From: a virus
IMG/VR virus record: IMGVR_UViG_3300007609_000046
Span: 1 to 37,719 of that record
Length of the DNA stretch: 37,719 nt
Strand: one strand, 5' to 3'
Positions 1 through 6,019 of this stretch are shown piece after piece. The notes beneath the pieces were generated by a model, which saw only the letters and a program-made list of their open reading frames with translations, searched no databases and was not told where the DNA came from. A program made the translations under genes and the position numbers. Position 1 is the first letter of the stretch, and the number at the start of each line of letters is the position of its first letter.

Positions 1-1
1 A

Positions 2-32
2 CAAAGATACATATTTAATTCTAATCTACAAT
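2..32 (-). promoter_or_regulatory. Leftward Bacteroidota-type promoter at the window edge
   Basis: On the minus strand TATCTTTG (2-9) matches the TAnnTTTG -7 element, and a TTG lies about 19-20 nt upstream near position 30. The layout is the same as at the other phage promoters in this window. It would drive a gene lying left of the window, so the leftward block probably continues past the edge. Confidence 0.45.
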
Positions 33-207
33 AGTTTTATTTGTTAATTTTTTGTTAATTTTTATAATATGTTGATAATCAACTAATTACAGCATAAAAA
101 TAATCAAACTTTTTTCGATTATTATTTAAGTTGTTGATATTCAGAAAGTTATAATAATATACCTTTATTCTATATAAAGAACGCACGCACGTATATAAGA
201 ATAAGTC

Positions 208-318
208 AGAATACCAAGTAAAAAAGTGAAAAGTTTTGAACAAGTTACTAACAAATAATTACATAGTAAAATAAACTAGAATAGCAAGTAAACAAGCAAA
301 TAAAGTTACCAACAATAA
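208..318. repeat. Two-copy direct repeat, period about 70 bp
   Basis: AGAATAnCAAGTAAAnAAG occurs at 208-226 and again at 278-296. Each copy is followed by a related motif beginning AGTTAC and containing AACAA, near 243-258 and 304-318. No gene overlaps the repeats. Confidence 0.5.
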
Positions 319-410
319 AAATAGTCAGTGTTAATAACTTTTTCAAAAAAACTTACTGGAAATTTGCAAAAGTGAAAAATTTTAGGGGGTGCAGCCAAAA
401 AGTTGTGCGA

Positions 411-470
411 TGGGGGGATCAGTTTCTAATAGGTATGTGCTTCTCTCATGGGGATAAGCTGATTCCCCCA
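411..470. repeat. 12-bp inverted repeat with 36-nt loop
   Basis: TGGGGGGATCAG (411-422) and CTGATTCCCCCA (459-470) are reverse complements except for one position. The right arm ends one base before the iteron-like array. No T-run follows on either strand, so it is not a standard terminator. Confidence 0.55.
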
Positions 471-471
471 G

Positions 472-646
472 CCGAACTTTTTAGGGAGGGCAACCGAACT
501 TTTTAGGGAGGGCAACCGAACTTTTTTATGGACTAAAACCTAACTTTTTAGGGAACCCCCAAACCGAACTTCCTTGCACTATCGAACTACTCAGTGATCG
601 AACTTTGTCACATAGCCATACTTCTTTGTACCCCCTAACCGAACTT
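472..646 (+). repeat. Iteron-like CCGAACTT array
   Basis: CCGAACTT begins at 472, 494, 516, 564 and 639, with degenerate copies near 539 (CCTAACTT), 582 and 598. The first spacings are 22-23 bp, about two helical turns, so a protein binding the copies would sit on one face of the DNA. The first copies share a longer unit continuing TTTAGGGAGGGCAA. Regularly spaced repeats of this kind are typical of replication-initiator or regulator binding sites; the binding protein is unknown. Confidence 0.55.
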
Positions 647-774
647 AGTAGGATATCCTGGCTTTTTTACCTAACCTATCTTGTATGGGTTCCTTGTATA
701 ACTTCTATATGGTAATAGGGAGTGGAGACTTTGTTATGTGTATTATACTGGGGTTGTTTAGTTGGCTTACTTGT

Positions 775-816
775 AGGTGGGGGGTGGGGTTTTTGTGTTT
801 GTTTGGGTGGGGGAGG
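775..816 (+). other. G-rich tract, possible G-quadruplex
   Basis: The plus strand carries G-runs of 6, 4, 3 and 5 within about 42 bases, separated by loops of 1, 18 and 1 nt. This could form a two-hairpin G-quadruplex. It is strongly purine/pyrimidine-skewed against the AT-rich surroundings and lies downstream of the last leftward gene. Confidence 0.35.
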
Positions 817-867
817 TTTTTTAGTATAAGTATCATACTTTTCTCTTGCGGGAAAATTGATATTTTC

Positions 868-1119
868 TTAGCTGGTGAATACCACATGTTGCATGCCATC
901 ACTTTTGATTTTTTGGTATTCACTTTCTTTCTCTTGTTCAACCCAAAAGTCAAACAGGTATATTCCTCCTGACATTGGGCCTATTGGGGGACCGTAGGCA
1001 GAGGCTATGTTAGATATGACACTTTCTAGTTTGTGCAGGCTTGCTTTTTTGTATGTTGTTGCCTGGTGGTAAATTAGTGGATCTCCTTCAAATTGGTATT
1101 TACCTATTTTGATTTTCAT
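868..1119 (-). CDS. Hypothetical protein, 83 aa
   Basis: I do not recognise this protein. It has a charged mixed alpha/beta composition and no signal peptide or membrane segment. Its ATG overlaps the stop codon of the upstream gene (1116-1439) in an ATGA arrangement, which suggests translational coupling in a two-gene unit and supports both genes as real. It is the last leftward gene before the repeat-rich gene-free region. Confidence 0.6.
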   Translation of the reverse strand: MKIKIGKYQFEGDPLIYHQATTYKKASLHKLESVISNIASAYGPPIGPMSGGIYLFDFWVEQEKESEYQKIKSDGMQHVVFTS

Positions 1120-1439
1120 TTTTCTATGTTTTCCTCTACGTACTTCATTGCTTCTTTTTCTTCGAGTAGCTCAACGTGTTCATTTTCTGCAATAGTTGAT
1201 AAGGTCATTTTGTTGTGTAGGCCTATTACTCCGTGTCCTTTTTTTGGGCACCGGTAAATGCTTCCGCTGTATCCGTGGAAGAGGTAGTTATCATCTTTTT
1301 CTGTTATGCGTTCTATTCCGCTGTTTAGTCTCCACCCTTTTCCGAATGGATACTCATTTGGCCATGACGCAAAGAGTTTGTAATACTCTTGGTCTTTCAT
1401 TTTAATTTTTAGTATGCTCCAATAGTCTGCGTTGTACAT
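1116..1439 (-). CDS. Hypothetical protein, 107 aa
   Basis: The protein has a core containing WRLNSGI and FHGYSGSIYRC, reminiscent of small unassigned proteins common in Bacteroidota phages, and a Glu/Lys-rich C-terminal helix. I cannot assign a function. The stretch before its ATG ends in ATAACTAAATT, like the leaders of the recA, ssb-like and groES-like genes, so it may start its own unit. The start is the first ATG after a non-coding stretch that holds the conserved cassette-closing element. It is coupled to the downstream 83-aa gene by ATGA. Confidence 0.65.
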   Translation of the reverse strand: MYNADYWSILKIKMKDQEYYKLFASWPNEYPFGKGWRLNSGIERITEKDDNYLFHGYSGSIYRCPKKGHGVIGLHNKMTLSTIAENEHVELLEEKEAMKYVEENIEK

Positions 1440-1474
1440 AATTTAGTTATTTATCTTTCGTGAAAATTTTAGTA

Positions 1475-1539
1475 GTTAAACTTACAGTGGAAATTAAAGT
1501 TTGCTCTGCGGGACGCTTAATTTTAGTTGCGTGTTTACC
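1475..1539 (-). other. attC-like element, conserved family copy 1
   Basis: The plus strand reads TTAAAGTTTGCTCTGCGGG, then GCTTAATTTTAGTTGCGTGTT. Near-identical copies lie near 6091-6141 and 10501-10554, and a diverged copy at 13123-13187. The minus-strand gene ending at 1535 has its stop codon inside the element, and TTAAAGTTT can pair imperfectly with the TTAATTTTA arm. It separates the cassette-like gene 1535-1864 from the 1439 gene. Confidence 0.5.
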
Positions 1540-1864
1540 CACAGTACGGATTTTGTGAGCTTTCAATCATTTTAGTTTCCATTTCTGTTTTATAATTCCA
1601 CTTTTCGTAATTGGTTTCTAGCTTATCACCTACTGTCATAAATAGACCACCAGTAAAAGGACTACATATTAAAGTTAGTATCCCTACACCAATTGCAATA
1701 CCTTCTGCTTCTTCGCCTGTTGTCATTAGTAAATCAGGGGAAATTAAGTGTATTAAAATAGGTAGTGGTACTAAAGCTATTGGAATCATCATTACGTTTC
1801 CAAACCAAGTTTTAGCAAAGAAAAACCAAAATGGGTACAGTGTTGTCAATAATATTTTTTTCAT
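1535..1864 (-). CDS. Small membrane protein, 109 aa, cassette-like gene
   Basis: Starting from MKKILL, the protein has a hydrophobic N-terminal segment (about residues 8-40) and a second one containing IAIGVGILTLICSPFTGG (about 60-80), followed by a charged C-terminal tail. It is probably an inner-membrane protein with two or three helices. The ATG at 1864 is preferred to the upstream TTG at 1897, which would begin inside the attC-like hairpin. The gene is flanked on both sides by attC-like elements, as expected of an integron cassette. Function unknown. Confidence 0.6.
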   Translation of the reverse strand: MKKILLTTLYPFWFFFAKTWFGNVMMIPIALVPLPILIHLISPDLLMTTGEEAEGIAIGVGILTLICSPFTGGLFMTVGDKLETNYEKWNYKTEMETKMIESSQNPYCG

Positions 1865-1898
1865 TTTATCAAAGTTTTTGCTTGTCAGTCCATACAAT

Positions 1899-1992
1899 GG
1901 GTAACAATGTGTATAAAAATAGCCTGATTAAGTTTTGTAATAATTCCAAACGTCTGTGCATGGGCTACTTTTCATACGCTCGTCCGTTAGGC
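1899..1992 (-). other. attC-like recombination site, 94 nt
   Basis: Read on the minus strand, the site opens with GCCTAAC, an exact match to the attC R'' consensus RYYYAAC, just after the stop of the 2003-2233 gene. It closes with GTTACCC. The inner arms GTATGAAAAGTAGCC and GGCTATTTTTATAC pair almost perfectly, with one unpaired G like an extrahelical base. Unpaired spacers lie between the outer and inner boxes. The loop is about 40 nt. Confidence 0.65.
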
Positions 1993-2002
1993 ACAATAAA
2001 AA

Positions 2003-2233
2003 TTACTGAGCCAATTCTTCACACCAATGTCCCCATCCAGTAAACTCGCCTTTTTTTAGGTATGCTTCGTAACTACCATAAATTCCTTTCATATCTATAT
2101 CCCTGTATTTTGTGTTCCATATCCACATAGCTTCACCAATACTATTCGCTTTAACTATTTTTGGCTCTTCCAAGGCAAGTCCACCTTCTGTTTCCATTCC
2201 TTTGTAAGCATACCAACAAATAAATCGTTTCAT
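2003..2233 (-). CDS. Hypothetical protein, 76 aa, cassette-like gene
   Basis: A small soluble protein rich in aromatic residues (WYAYKG, WIWNTKYRD, GWGHWCEE). The N-terminal part resembles short beta-rich domains in which an enzyme-like WYAYKG strand is followed by an AxSIGEAM helix, but I cannot name a family. The ATG lies about 20 nt after an attC-like site and the stop is about 10 nt before the next one, so the gene fills a complete cassette unit. No promoter of its own is apparent. Confidence 0.6.
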   Translation of the reverse strand: MKRFICWYAYKGMETEGGLALEEPKIVKANSIGEAMWIWNTKYRDIDMKGIYGSYEAYLKKGEFTGWGHWCEELAQ

Positions 2234-2253
2234 AACCGTAATTTTTACATGAT

Positions 2254-2382
2254 ACCTAACAATTTATATAGCAAAGTGGGGCATCGTTCCAAATCGCTAC
2301 TTTAGTACTTTTAATTTAGTTTGTTGTAGCTTGATAGGTCAACACTTTTAAACCCACCTTGCCATAAACTCGTCCGTTAGCA
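2254..2382 (-). other. attC-like recombination site, 129 nt
   Basis: On the minus strand CTAACGGACGAG opens at the stop codon of the 2377-2610 gene and the site ends in GTTAGGT, an exact match to the R' consensus GTTRRRY. Inner arms TTTATGGCAAGGTGGG and CCCCACTTTGCTATATAA pair with small bulges. The opening motif CTAACGGACGAG is shared with the neighbouring site at 1899-1992, so the sites are related. The long loop could form a secondary hairpin (AGCTAC/GTAGC). Confidence 0.65.
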
Positions 2383-2610
2383 CCCATTGAAGAAATCAAG
2401 AGTAAAGCTAACTGTTACTATTCTACCATCATATCTAAATTGGTGATTAATGTACTTATCACCTTTTTCAATCTGTTTGCCCGTACCGTAGCATTGTCGC
2501 TTTCTATTACTTGTTCGCTCAGTCGTAGAACGTACATTATGAAAAACAACTGGGGCTAACAATGTATATAAATCATTGCTTGGTTGTAGTTTCTCGTTAG
2601 TAAATGCCAT
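2377..2610 (-). CDS. Hypothetical protein, 77 aa, cassette-like gene
   Basis: The C-terminal half contains CYGTGKQIEKGDKYI followed by two probable beta strands (HQFRYDGRI and TVSFTLDFF), resembling small beta-barrel or zinc-ribbon-like modules, but only one Cys pair is possible (positions near 40 and 77). No named family is recognised. The stop codon lies inside the opening box of the attC-like site at 2254-2382, the standard position for a cassette gene. Confidence 0.6.
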   Translation of the reverse strand: MAFTNEKLQPSNDLYTLLAPVVFHNVRSTTERTSNRKRQCYGTGKQIEKGDKYINHQFRYDGRIVTVSFTLDFFNGC

Positions 2611-2639
2611 TTTATTAAGTTTTAATTATTATTAAATCT

Positions 2640-2692
2640 TAGTGCTTTCTATACGCAACGCTTCATATACTCAACGTTGTGGTGCATTAGCC
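2640..2692 (-). other. Degenerate attC-like end
   Basis: On the minus strand CACCACAACGTTGAGTATAT follows the stop of the 2704-2940 gene. The same CACAACGTTGAGT opens the well-formed site at 7206-7258. I cannot find a good matching right arm before the next gene, so this may be a decayed or truncated site. Confidence 0.35.
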
Positions 2693-2703
2693 TACTGCTC
2701 AAT

Positions 2704-2940
2704 TTAGCCTTTTAATTGTTCAAATCTTTCAGGTGTTACTATTATCCTTTGTGGTGTGTTTTCAATCGCTCTTTCAAGTGATTTGAAGAGTTCTTTTTTA
2801 CTCTTACATAAATGTTCTATTGCTTCGTAAGGAGTTAAACCTCTTGTCATGCTTTCAAATATGCTTCTAAACTCTGCATCAAATTGGAACTCTTCAAAGA
2901 ACTCTTCTGTAAATTTTGATTTTAAATCAAATTGGTTCAT
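2704..2940 (-). CDS. Hypothetical alpha-helical protein, 78 aa, cassette-like gene
   Basis: The protein is predicted mostly helical (FTEEFFEEFQFDAEFRSIFE, then LTPYEAIEHLCKSKKELFKS) and ends in a Pro/Arg-containing tail. The ATG at 2940 (MNQFDL) is chosen because longer versions would run back into the attC-like hairpin at 2954-3083. There is no signal peptide or membrane segment. Function unknown. It occupies one unit of the cassette block. Confidence 0.6.
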   Translation of the reverse strand: MNQFDLKSKFTEEFFEEFQFDAEFRSIFESMTRGLTPYEAIEHLCKSKKELFKSLERAIENTPQRIIVTPERFEQLKG

Positions 2941-2953
2941 AATAAATAACGCA

Positions 2954-3083
2954 CCGTAACAATTTGTATAAGTAATAGCCTTTGCAGTGCTTGTTTTTAA
3001 GACTATTACCATTTATTAAGTTAGTTTCTAATCCGATACTTTTTCTTTTTAATCGGCTAATAATCATACAATAGACGTTAGCA
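2954..3083 (-). other. attC-like recombination site, 130 nt
   Basis: On the minus strand the arm from TGCTAACG through TTGTATGATTATTAGCC pairs with GGCTATTACTTATACAA followed by TGTTACGG. The outer boxes are TGCTAAC and GTTACGG. Length and organisation match the site at 2254-2382. A second short hairpin (GTAATAG/CTATTAC) nests against the right arm. Confidence 0.6.
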
Positions 3084-3084
3084 T

Positions 3085-3171
3085 TCATAGTATTTGCCTT
3101 TCTCCTATTAATTTTTCACAATCAATACAGTAAGGTCTACTATGTTTATTGTTATCTCTACCTTTAGCTTG
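3085..3171 (-). pseudogene. Start-less open fragment with a CxxC motif
   Basis: A minus-strand frame of 28 codons between two stops (TAA at 3172-3174, TGA at 3085-3087) encodes KGRDNNKHSRPYC followed by IDCEK, which looks like the C-terminal part of a small zinc-binding protein. No ATG, GTG or TTG start is available. It lies between TGCTAAC motifs at both ends, where a full cassette gene would be expected. I read it as the remnant of a cassette gene. Confidence 0.35.
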
Positions 3172-3189
3172 TTAGCATTGGCAAAACAA

Positions 3190-3378
3190 TTAAATGCTGA
3201 CATCATGAATATTTAATGCTTTCTTTATCGCTCTAAATTCGTCCAGCATATCTTGTCCGTAATCACTTAAGTCCTTTGTTCTTTCCATAAGACTAAGTCT
3301 TTCAATTTCGTTATCTAAATGTTTTGTTTGTGGTTGTAATACTGGTTTTTCACACTCACATTTTTCTTGTTCACCCAT
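3190..3378 (-). CDS. Hypothetical protein, 62 aa
   Basis: A small charged protein with an N-terminal CEC cluster (EQEKCECEKP) and two probable helices (NEIERLSLMERTKDL and MLDEFRAIKKALNI). The ATG at 3378 lies 4 nt after the stop of the upstream 68-aa gene; a longer start at 3405 would overlap that gene by 23 nt and is less likely. Function unknown. It is the last gene of the unit driven from 3607-3637 before the cassette-like block. Confidence 0.6.
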   Translation of the reverse strand: MGEQEKCECEKPVLQPQTKHLDNEIERLSLMERTKDLSDYGQDMLDEFRAIKKALNIHDVSI

Positions 3379-3382
3379 ATCT

Positions 3383-3589
3383 TTAAACGTTAAGTTTTTT
3401 GACAATTTTCTTCATAGCTTTATACTCCCCCCAAGTCAACTGAAACCTGGTGCTGAGTTTGCTGACTATTTCAACGTCAAAACCTTCTCCATTCTTCCAC
3501 TCGGTTACTTCGATAAAATCTCCATCACCAGACAAATAGTCGTACTTTTTTAGCTTACTAAAAATTGATTTCCTATTGTATTTTTCCAT
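3383..3589 (-). CDS. Small conserved phage-type protein, 68 aa
   Basis: The sequence contains DFIEVTEWKNGEGFDVEI and LTWGEYKAMKKIVKKL, a pattern I associate with small unassigned proteins in Bacteroidota phages and mobile elements (a beta hairpin followed by a helix). The ATG at 3589 is the first after a clear promoter at 3607-3637; the longer frame to 3637 would start inside that promoter. It heads a transcription unit that includes the 62-aa gene and probably the cassette-like genes downstream. Confidence 0.65.
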   Translation of the reverse strand: MEKYNRKSIFSKLKKYDYLSGDGDFIEVTEWKNGEGFDVEIVSKLSTRFQLTWGEYKAMKKIVKKLNV

Positions 3590-3606
3590 GATTGTTTTGT
3601 TTAAAG

Positions 3607-3637
3607 CAAAAATAGTCAAAATCGGTTTAAACGCCAA
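3607..3637 (-). promoter_or_regulatory. Leftward promoter, TTTG-N20-TATTTTTG
   Basis: On the minus strand TTTG (3634-3637) and TATTTTTG (3607-3614) are separated by 20 nt, the Bacteroidota -33/-7 layout. The predicted start lies about 10-15 nt before the ATG at 3589. The strong terminator at 3649-3689 lies just upstream, so this promoter starts a separate unit. Confidence 0.65.
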
Positions 3638-3648
3638 ACTTTTAACAA

Positions 3649-3689
3649 AGAAAAACCCCCCAAGTCACAATTAAGTAACCTTGGGGGGG
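3649..3689 (-). terminator. Rho-independent terminator
   Basis: CCCCCCAAG (3656-3664) and CTTGGGGGG (3680-3688) form a perfect 9-bp GC-rich stem with a 15-nt loop. On the minus strand it is followed by TTTTTC. It ends the long leftward operon that starts at the groES-like gene and finishes with tRNA-Arg. Confidence 0.8.
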
Positions 3690-3709
3690 ATATGAAACAC
3701 AGGAAATAG

Positions 3710-3783
3710 TGATCTTGACAGGATTCGAACCTGTGACCTACAGTTTAGGAAACTGTTGCTCTATCCTGCTGAGCTACAAGACC
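3710..3783 (-). tRNA. tRNA-Arg (anticodon CCT)
   Basis: The minus strand folds as a complete cloverleaf of 74 nt including the discriminator A. The 7-bp acceptor stem is GGTCTTG/CAAGATC with one G-T pair, the D stem is GCTC/GAGC, the anticodon stem is ACAGT/ACTGT with loop TTCCTAA, and the T arm is ACAGG-TTCGAAT-CCTGT. The anticodon CCT reads AGG. No CCA is encoded. AGG is a frequent Arg codon in the phage late genes, for example in the terminase and portal genes. It is the last feature of the groES operon. Confidence 0.93.
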
Positions 3784-3789
3784 ATATAA

Positions 3790-4155
3790 TCAAGCGTGTG
3801 TTCTGTTGTCTACTTCTTGTTCTTCCTCTAAGAAATCGTGTAGTTTTGTATCAGGATGGTAAGTTATTTTGGGGTCGAATAGTACACTTGTGATACCTTT
3901 TAATGGATCCAACATTTGCTCTTTGTCCAAAACAAAACACCCTTTTATTTCGTCTAAGTAGTTCATTTGATATATGTTCATTATATCTACTGATGTTGAA
4001 ATTGCTATATTGGGGTAGTCAGGCTTACTTTGATTTAATATGGTTTCGCAGAAAACTTTAGACAGTGCGTCCTGAAGTTTACTAAGGTTTACATCATAGA
4101 TATCTATAATAGATTGTCCCTCCTCTTGTAACTCTTTAGTTGTCCACCCTATCAT
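3790..4155 (-). CDS. Hypothetical protein, 121 aa
   Basis: I do not recognise this protein. It has an N-terminal helical region (TTKELQEEGQSIIDIYDV), a central part with hydrophobic strands, and a C-terminus rich in acidic residues. The ATG at 4155 overlaps the end of the upstream gene by 20 nt; a TTG at 4161 would add two residues. It lies six bases upstream of the tRNA-Arg gene in the groES operon. Confidence 0.6.
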   Translation of the reverse strand: MIGWTTKELQEEGQSIIDIYDVNLSKLQDALSKVFCETILNQSKPDYPNIAISTSVDIMNIYQMNYLDEIKGCFVLDKEQMLDPLKGITSVLFDPKITYHPDTKLHDFLEEEQEVDNRTHA

Positions 4156-4495
4156 ACTCAAGTATTAAATCATTCATAAAGGTTATCACTATCTTATCAC
4201 CCGACCAACTAAAGTTAAACATGTCTATGTTGTCAGATACAAACTCTCTTGTTCTTTTTATTGTAGAAGTGTTCATCGCTTCTTTTATGGAGTACATTAT
4301 AGAGTCGTCCATAATTATGTCATACAGATTAACCCTACAAGACTCACAGAAACCCCTGTAAAACTGAGTTACACCCCTCTCCTCTTGTATGAACACCTCA
4401 TACTTGTTTGAAGTGTCGGATATAATCTTTGCTCCAGATTTAACATTTGAATCGTTACACTCTACCCATCCTGAACCACTTATCCACTTTTCCAT
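4136..4495 (-). CDS. Hypothetical protein, 119 aa
   Basis: A soluble protein beginning MEKWISGSGWVECNDS, with a Cys-containing central segment (FYRGFCESCRVNLYDI) and a beta-rich C-terminal end (FSWSGDKIVITFMNDL). The CESC pair could bind metal, but no further ligand pair is evident. The start lies six bases after the preceding lipoprotein gene region in the same leftward operon. Family unknown. Confidence 0.6.
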   Translation of the reverse strand: MEKWISGSGWVECNDSNVKSGAKIISDTSNKYEVFIQEERGVTQFYRGFCESCRVNLYDIIMDDSIMYSIKEAMNTSTIKRTREFVSDNIDMFNFSWSGDKIVITFMNDLILEYDRVDN

Positions 4496-4500
4496 CTCAT

Positions 4501-5001
4501 CTATTTTTTGAATCTAAGGAGTAACTCTCTAAATAAGAACCCCATTATAAACGCTATTATACTAAACCAATTTGACAGTATTGACCTGTTATTAGACTTT
4601 TCTACTTTTGCATTTTGTCTTGCTTTTACTTTTGCTAAAGATGTAGTATCTCCAGAGACAGCTCTATCTGTTTTTCCCTCTTGCCTGATCTCTACTTTTT
4701 TTGCTGAAGTGCTGTCTTTTGACTCTCTTCTTTCTGTCCTGCCTTCTTGTCTTTGCTTAACTCTTTCTGTCTTATTATCTGAAAGTCTAATTATGACGTC
4801 TCCGAGAGTGGGAGCATTGTATGTAACTGGTTTTGGTTTTAGTATGTACTCTCTACAGTTAGTATCTGCCTCTGGTATAAGGCTGTCAAGATATGTATTA
4901 AGTATCAAAGGGTCTTTTTTTACAGCTCTGTTTACTAATCTAACCGGTGAACAGGAAACAGACAAAATGATTATTGTTAAGAAGAATAGTATTTTAGTCA
5001 T
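4501..5001 (-). CDS. Lipoprotein with C-terminal membrane anchor, unimolecular spanin candidate
   Basis: The first 17 residues form a lipoprotein signal ending in the lipobox LSVSC (Cys17). A hydrophilic charged region follows, with about two and a half imperfect 22-residue repeats (RQEGRTERR, RQEGKTDRA, RQNAKVEKS; roughly 80-140). The protein ends in a transmembrane helix near 146-163 and a basic tail. An outer-membrane lipid anchor plus an inner-membrane helix is the architecture of unimolecular spanins such as phage T1 gp11, which fuse inner and outer membranes at lysis. It lies in an early-type operon, away from the late lysis genes, so another envelope role is possible. Start overlaps the upstream stop by 4 nt. 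Confidence 0.5.
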   Translation of the reverse strand: MTKILFFLTIIILSVSCSPVRLVNRAVKKDPLILNTYLDSLIPEADTNCREYILKPKPVTYNAPTLGDVIIRLSDNKTERVKQRQEGRTERRESKDSTSAKKVEIRQEGKTDRAVSGDTTSLAKVKARQNAKVEKSNNRSILSNWFSIIAFIMGFLFRELLLRFKK

Positions 5002-5351
5002 TGTAGTGGCTTAAAGGTTCCATAGTGTATTGTACTCATTGTTTCCATTGTTGCAAATGTCGACTCCTTACTTATGGTGAATATAACATTTGCTCCGGAA
5101 CCCAACTCAACAATGAACCTGAAAAAGTCCTCTCCGTCGTCTCTTGTAAGGTTTACTATGTCAAATCTGTATATGTCACCATCTTCTTCAACGTACATGT
5201 CTCCACTCTCAAAGTCTATAAGTACTTTTTCATTGTCTTGTTGGAAAGACCTATCACCTAAAACACGTGACACATCACCAACAAATTGAGCTGTTTGACC
5301 GAGTGCAGATAAAGAGATTAAAGCTGCTATTATTAATACTAAATTTCTCAT
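4998..5351 (-). CDS. Secreted or periplasmic protein, 117 aa
   Basis: Residues 1-19 form a Sec signal peptide (MRNLVLIIAALISLSALGQ) with likely cleavage after ALG. The mature part is acidic and beta-rich (KVLIDFESGDMYVEEDGDIYRF, abbreviated here by its key DFESGD and DGDIYRF segments). The gene overlaps both neighbours by 4 nt (ATGA), so it is translationally coupled between the 103-aa gene and the spanin-like lipoprotein. An envelope role at exclusion or lysis is possible but not shown. Confidence 0.65.
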   Translation of the reverse strand: MRNLVLIIAALISLSALGQTAQFVGDVSRVLGDRSFQQDNEKVLIDFESGDMYVEEDGDIYRFDIVNLTRDDGEDFFRFIVELGSGANVIFTISKESTFATMETMSTIHYGTFKPLQ

Positions 5352-5659
5352 ACTGAAAGCTCTTCTTCTATTAATTCATCTTCCTCTACAGCTTCACTTA
5401 GAGCTTTTGATAATACATAGTCGTCCCACATAGCAAAACGATTAGCTGAAAAACCTGCTTCAAGGTACCCATCTAGCTGTGAGTCGTAATAAACTTTGTT
5501 TTTCAGTTCTTCTAGCAGAACTCTGTGTCCAGTGCCTGTAGACTCCATTCTTCTAATTGTGTATGTACTGTCTTTCTTAACCCAGTTAGGAAACAACTCC
5601 ATGTCTACTTGTGGGTTTAAACTGTCATCTGTGCAAACTACTTTATCTCCTGGTTTCAT
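5348..5659 (-). CDS. Small phage protein with KPGDKVVCTDDS start, 103 aa
   Basis: The sequence MKPGDKVVCTDDS, then FPNWVKKDSTYTIRR, is a pattern I associate with small beta-barrel-like proteins common in Bacteroidota phages, whose function is unassigned. The C-terminal tail is strongly acidic (EAVEEDELIEEE). The start follows the groES-like gene by 5 nt and the stop overlaps the next ATG. It is expressed from the promoter at 6020-6050. Confidence 0.65.
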   Translation of the reverse strand: MKPGDKVVCTDDSLNPQVDMELFPNWVKKDSTYTIRRMESTGTGHRVLLEELKNKVYYDSQLDGYLEAGFSANRFAMWDDYVLSKALSEAVEEDELIEEELSV

Positions 5660-5664
5660 ATTTT

Positions 5665-6003
5665 CTAAGGTATTATTATTTGTGATGGTCTTTGAGTTAT
5701 TATCTTGCTTGGTGATTCTGGTTCCGGTTGCTTTGGAATTTCATTTCCTTCTCCAACAACACCATAAACTGCATCATCTAGGCACACTCCATACTCCTCA
5801 TTCTCTATCTCAACAGATTTAACTGTTAAGTGATTTACAAGGACATGATCGCCTGGTTTGATATCCTCTACTCCCTCACCTACTGCTAGAACCTCTCTTA
5901 GGTCCCTTGCTTTTGAGTCCACTGAAGTTTGTATTCCAGAGGATGTTAAATTTTCAACAGATTGTCTTAGTAACACTCTGTTTTTTCTCATTTTTACTTT
6001 CAT
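5665..6003 (-). CDS. groES: GroES-like cochaperonin
   Basis: The protein matches the GroES/Cpn10 fold: the opening KNRVLLRQ strand, a TSSGI mobile-loop-like segment (about residues 20-25), then VLAVGEGVEDIKPGDHVLVN and EEYGVCLDDAVYGVVG, which parallel the conserved VGxGV, KxGDxVL and ED/VxAV elements of GroES. Length is 112 aa, with a Pro/Ser-rich tail of about 22 residues beyond the usual end. Phage cochaperonins such as T4 gp31 cap host GroEL to fold the large capsid protein. No GroEL is seen here. It heads its operon, behind the promoter at 6020-6050. Confidence 0.72.
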   Translation of the reverse strand: MKVKMRKNRVLLRQSVENLTSSGIQTSVDSKARDLREVLAVGEGVEDIKPGDHVLVNHLTVKSVEIENEEYGVCLDDAVYGVVGEGNEIPKQPEPESPSKIITQRPSQIIIP

Positions 6004-6019
6004 AATAATTAGTTTTTTG

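Larger units (their letters stand above)
33..867. other. Long gene-free region
   Basis: I see no convincing gene in this stretch. The open frames between 685 and 972 on both strands are low-complexity. The first 360 bases are very AT-rich and the middle part holds several repeat families. The region lies between a leftward promoter at the window edge and the last leftward gene at 868. Its repeats make it a candidate replication or packaging control region; that role is inference. Confidence 0.5.

Noticed and set aside
472-646. Possible CRISPR array in the CCGAACTT repeats
   Set aside because: The repeats are 8-22 bp with no unique spacers of constant length, and no Cas genes are near.
685-972. 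Rightward 95-aa and leftward 82-aa open frames
   Set aside because: Both are low-complexity translations of a G/T-rich tract, and each overlaps the better-supported 868-1119 gene.
4508-5014. Rightward 168-aa open frame opposite the spanin-like gene
   Set aside because: It is antisense to a gene with a clear lipobox and membrane anchor in a tightly coupled operon; it has no motifs of its own.
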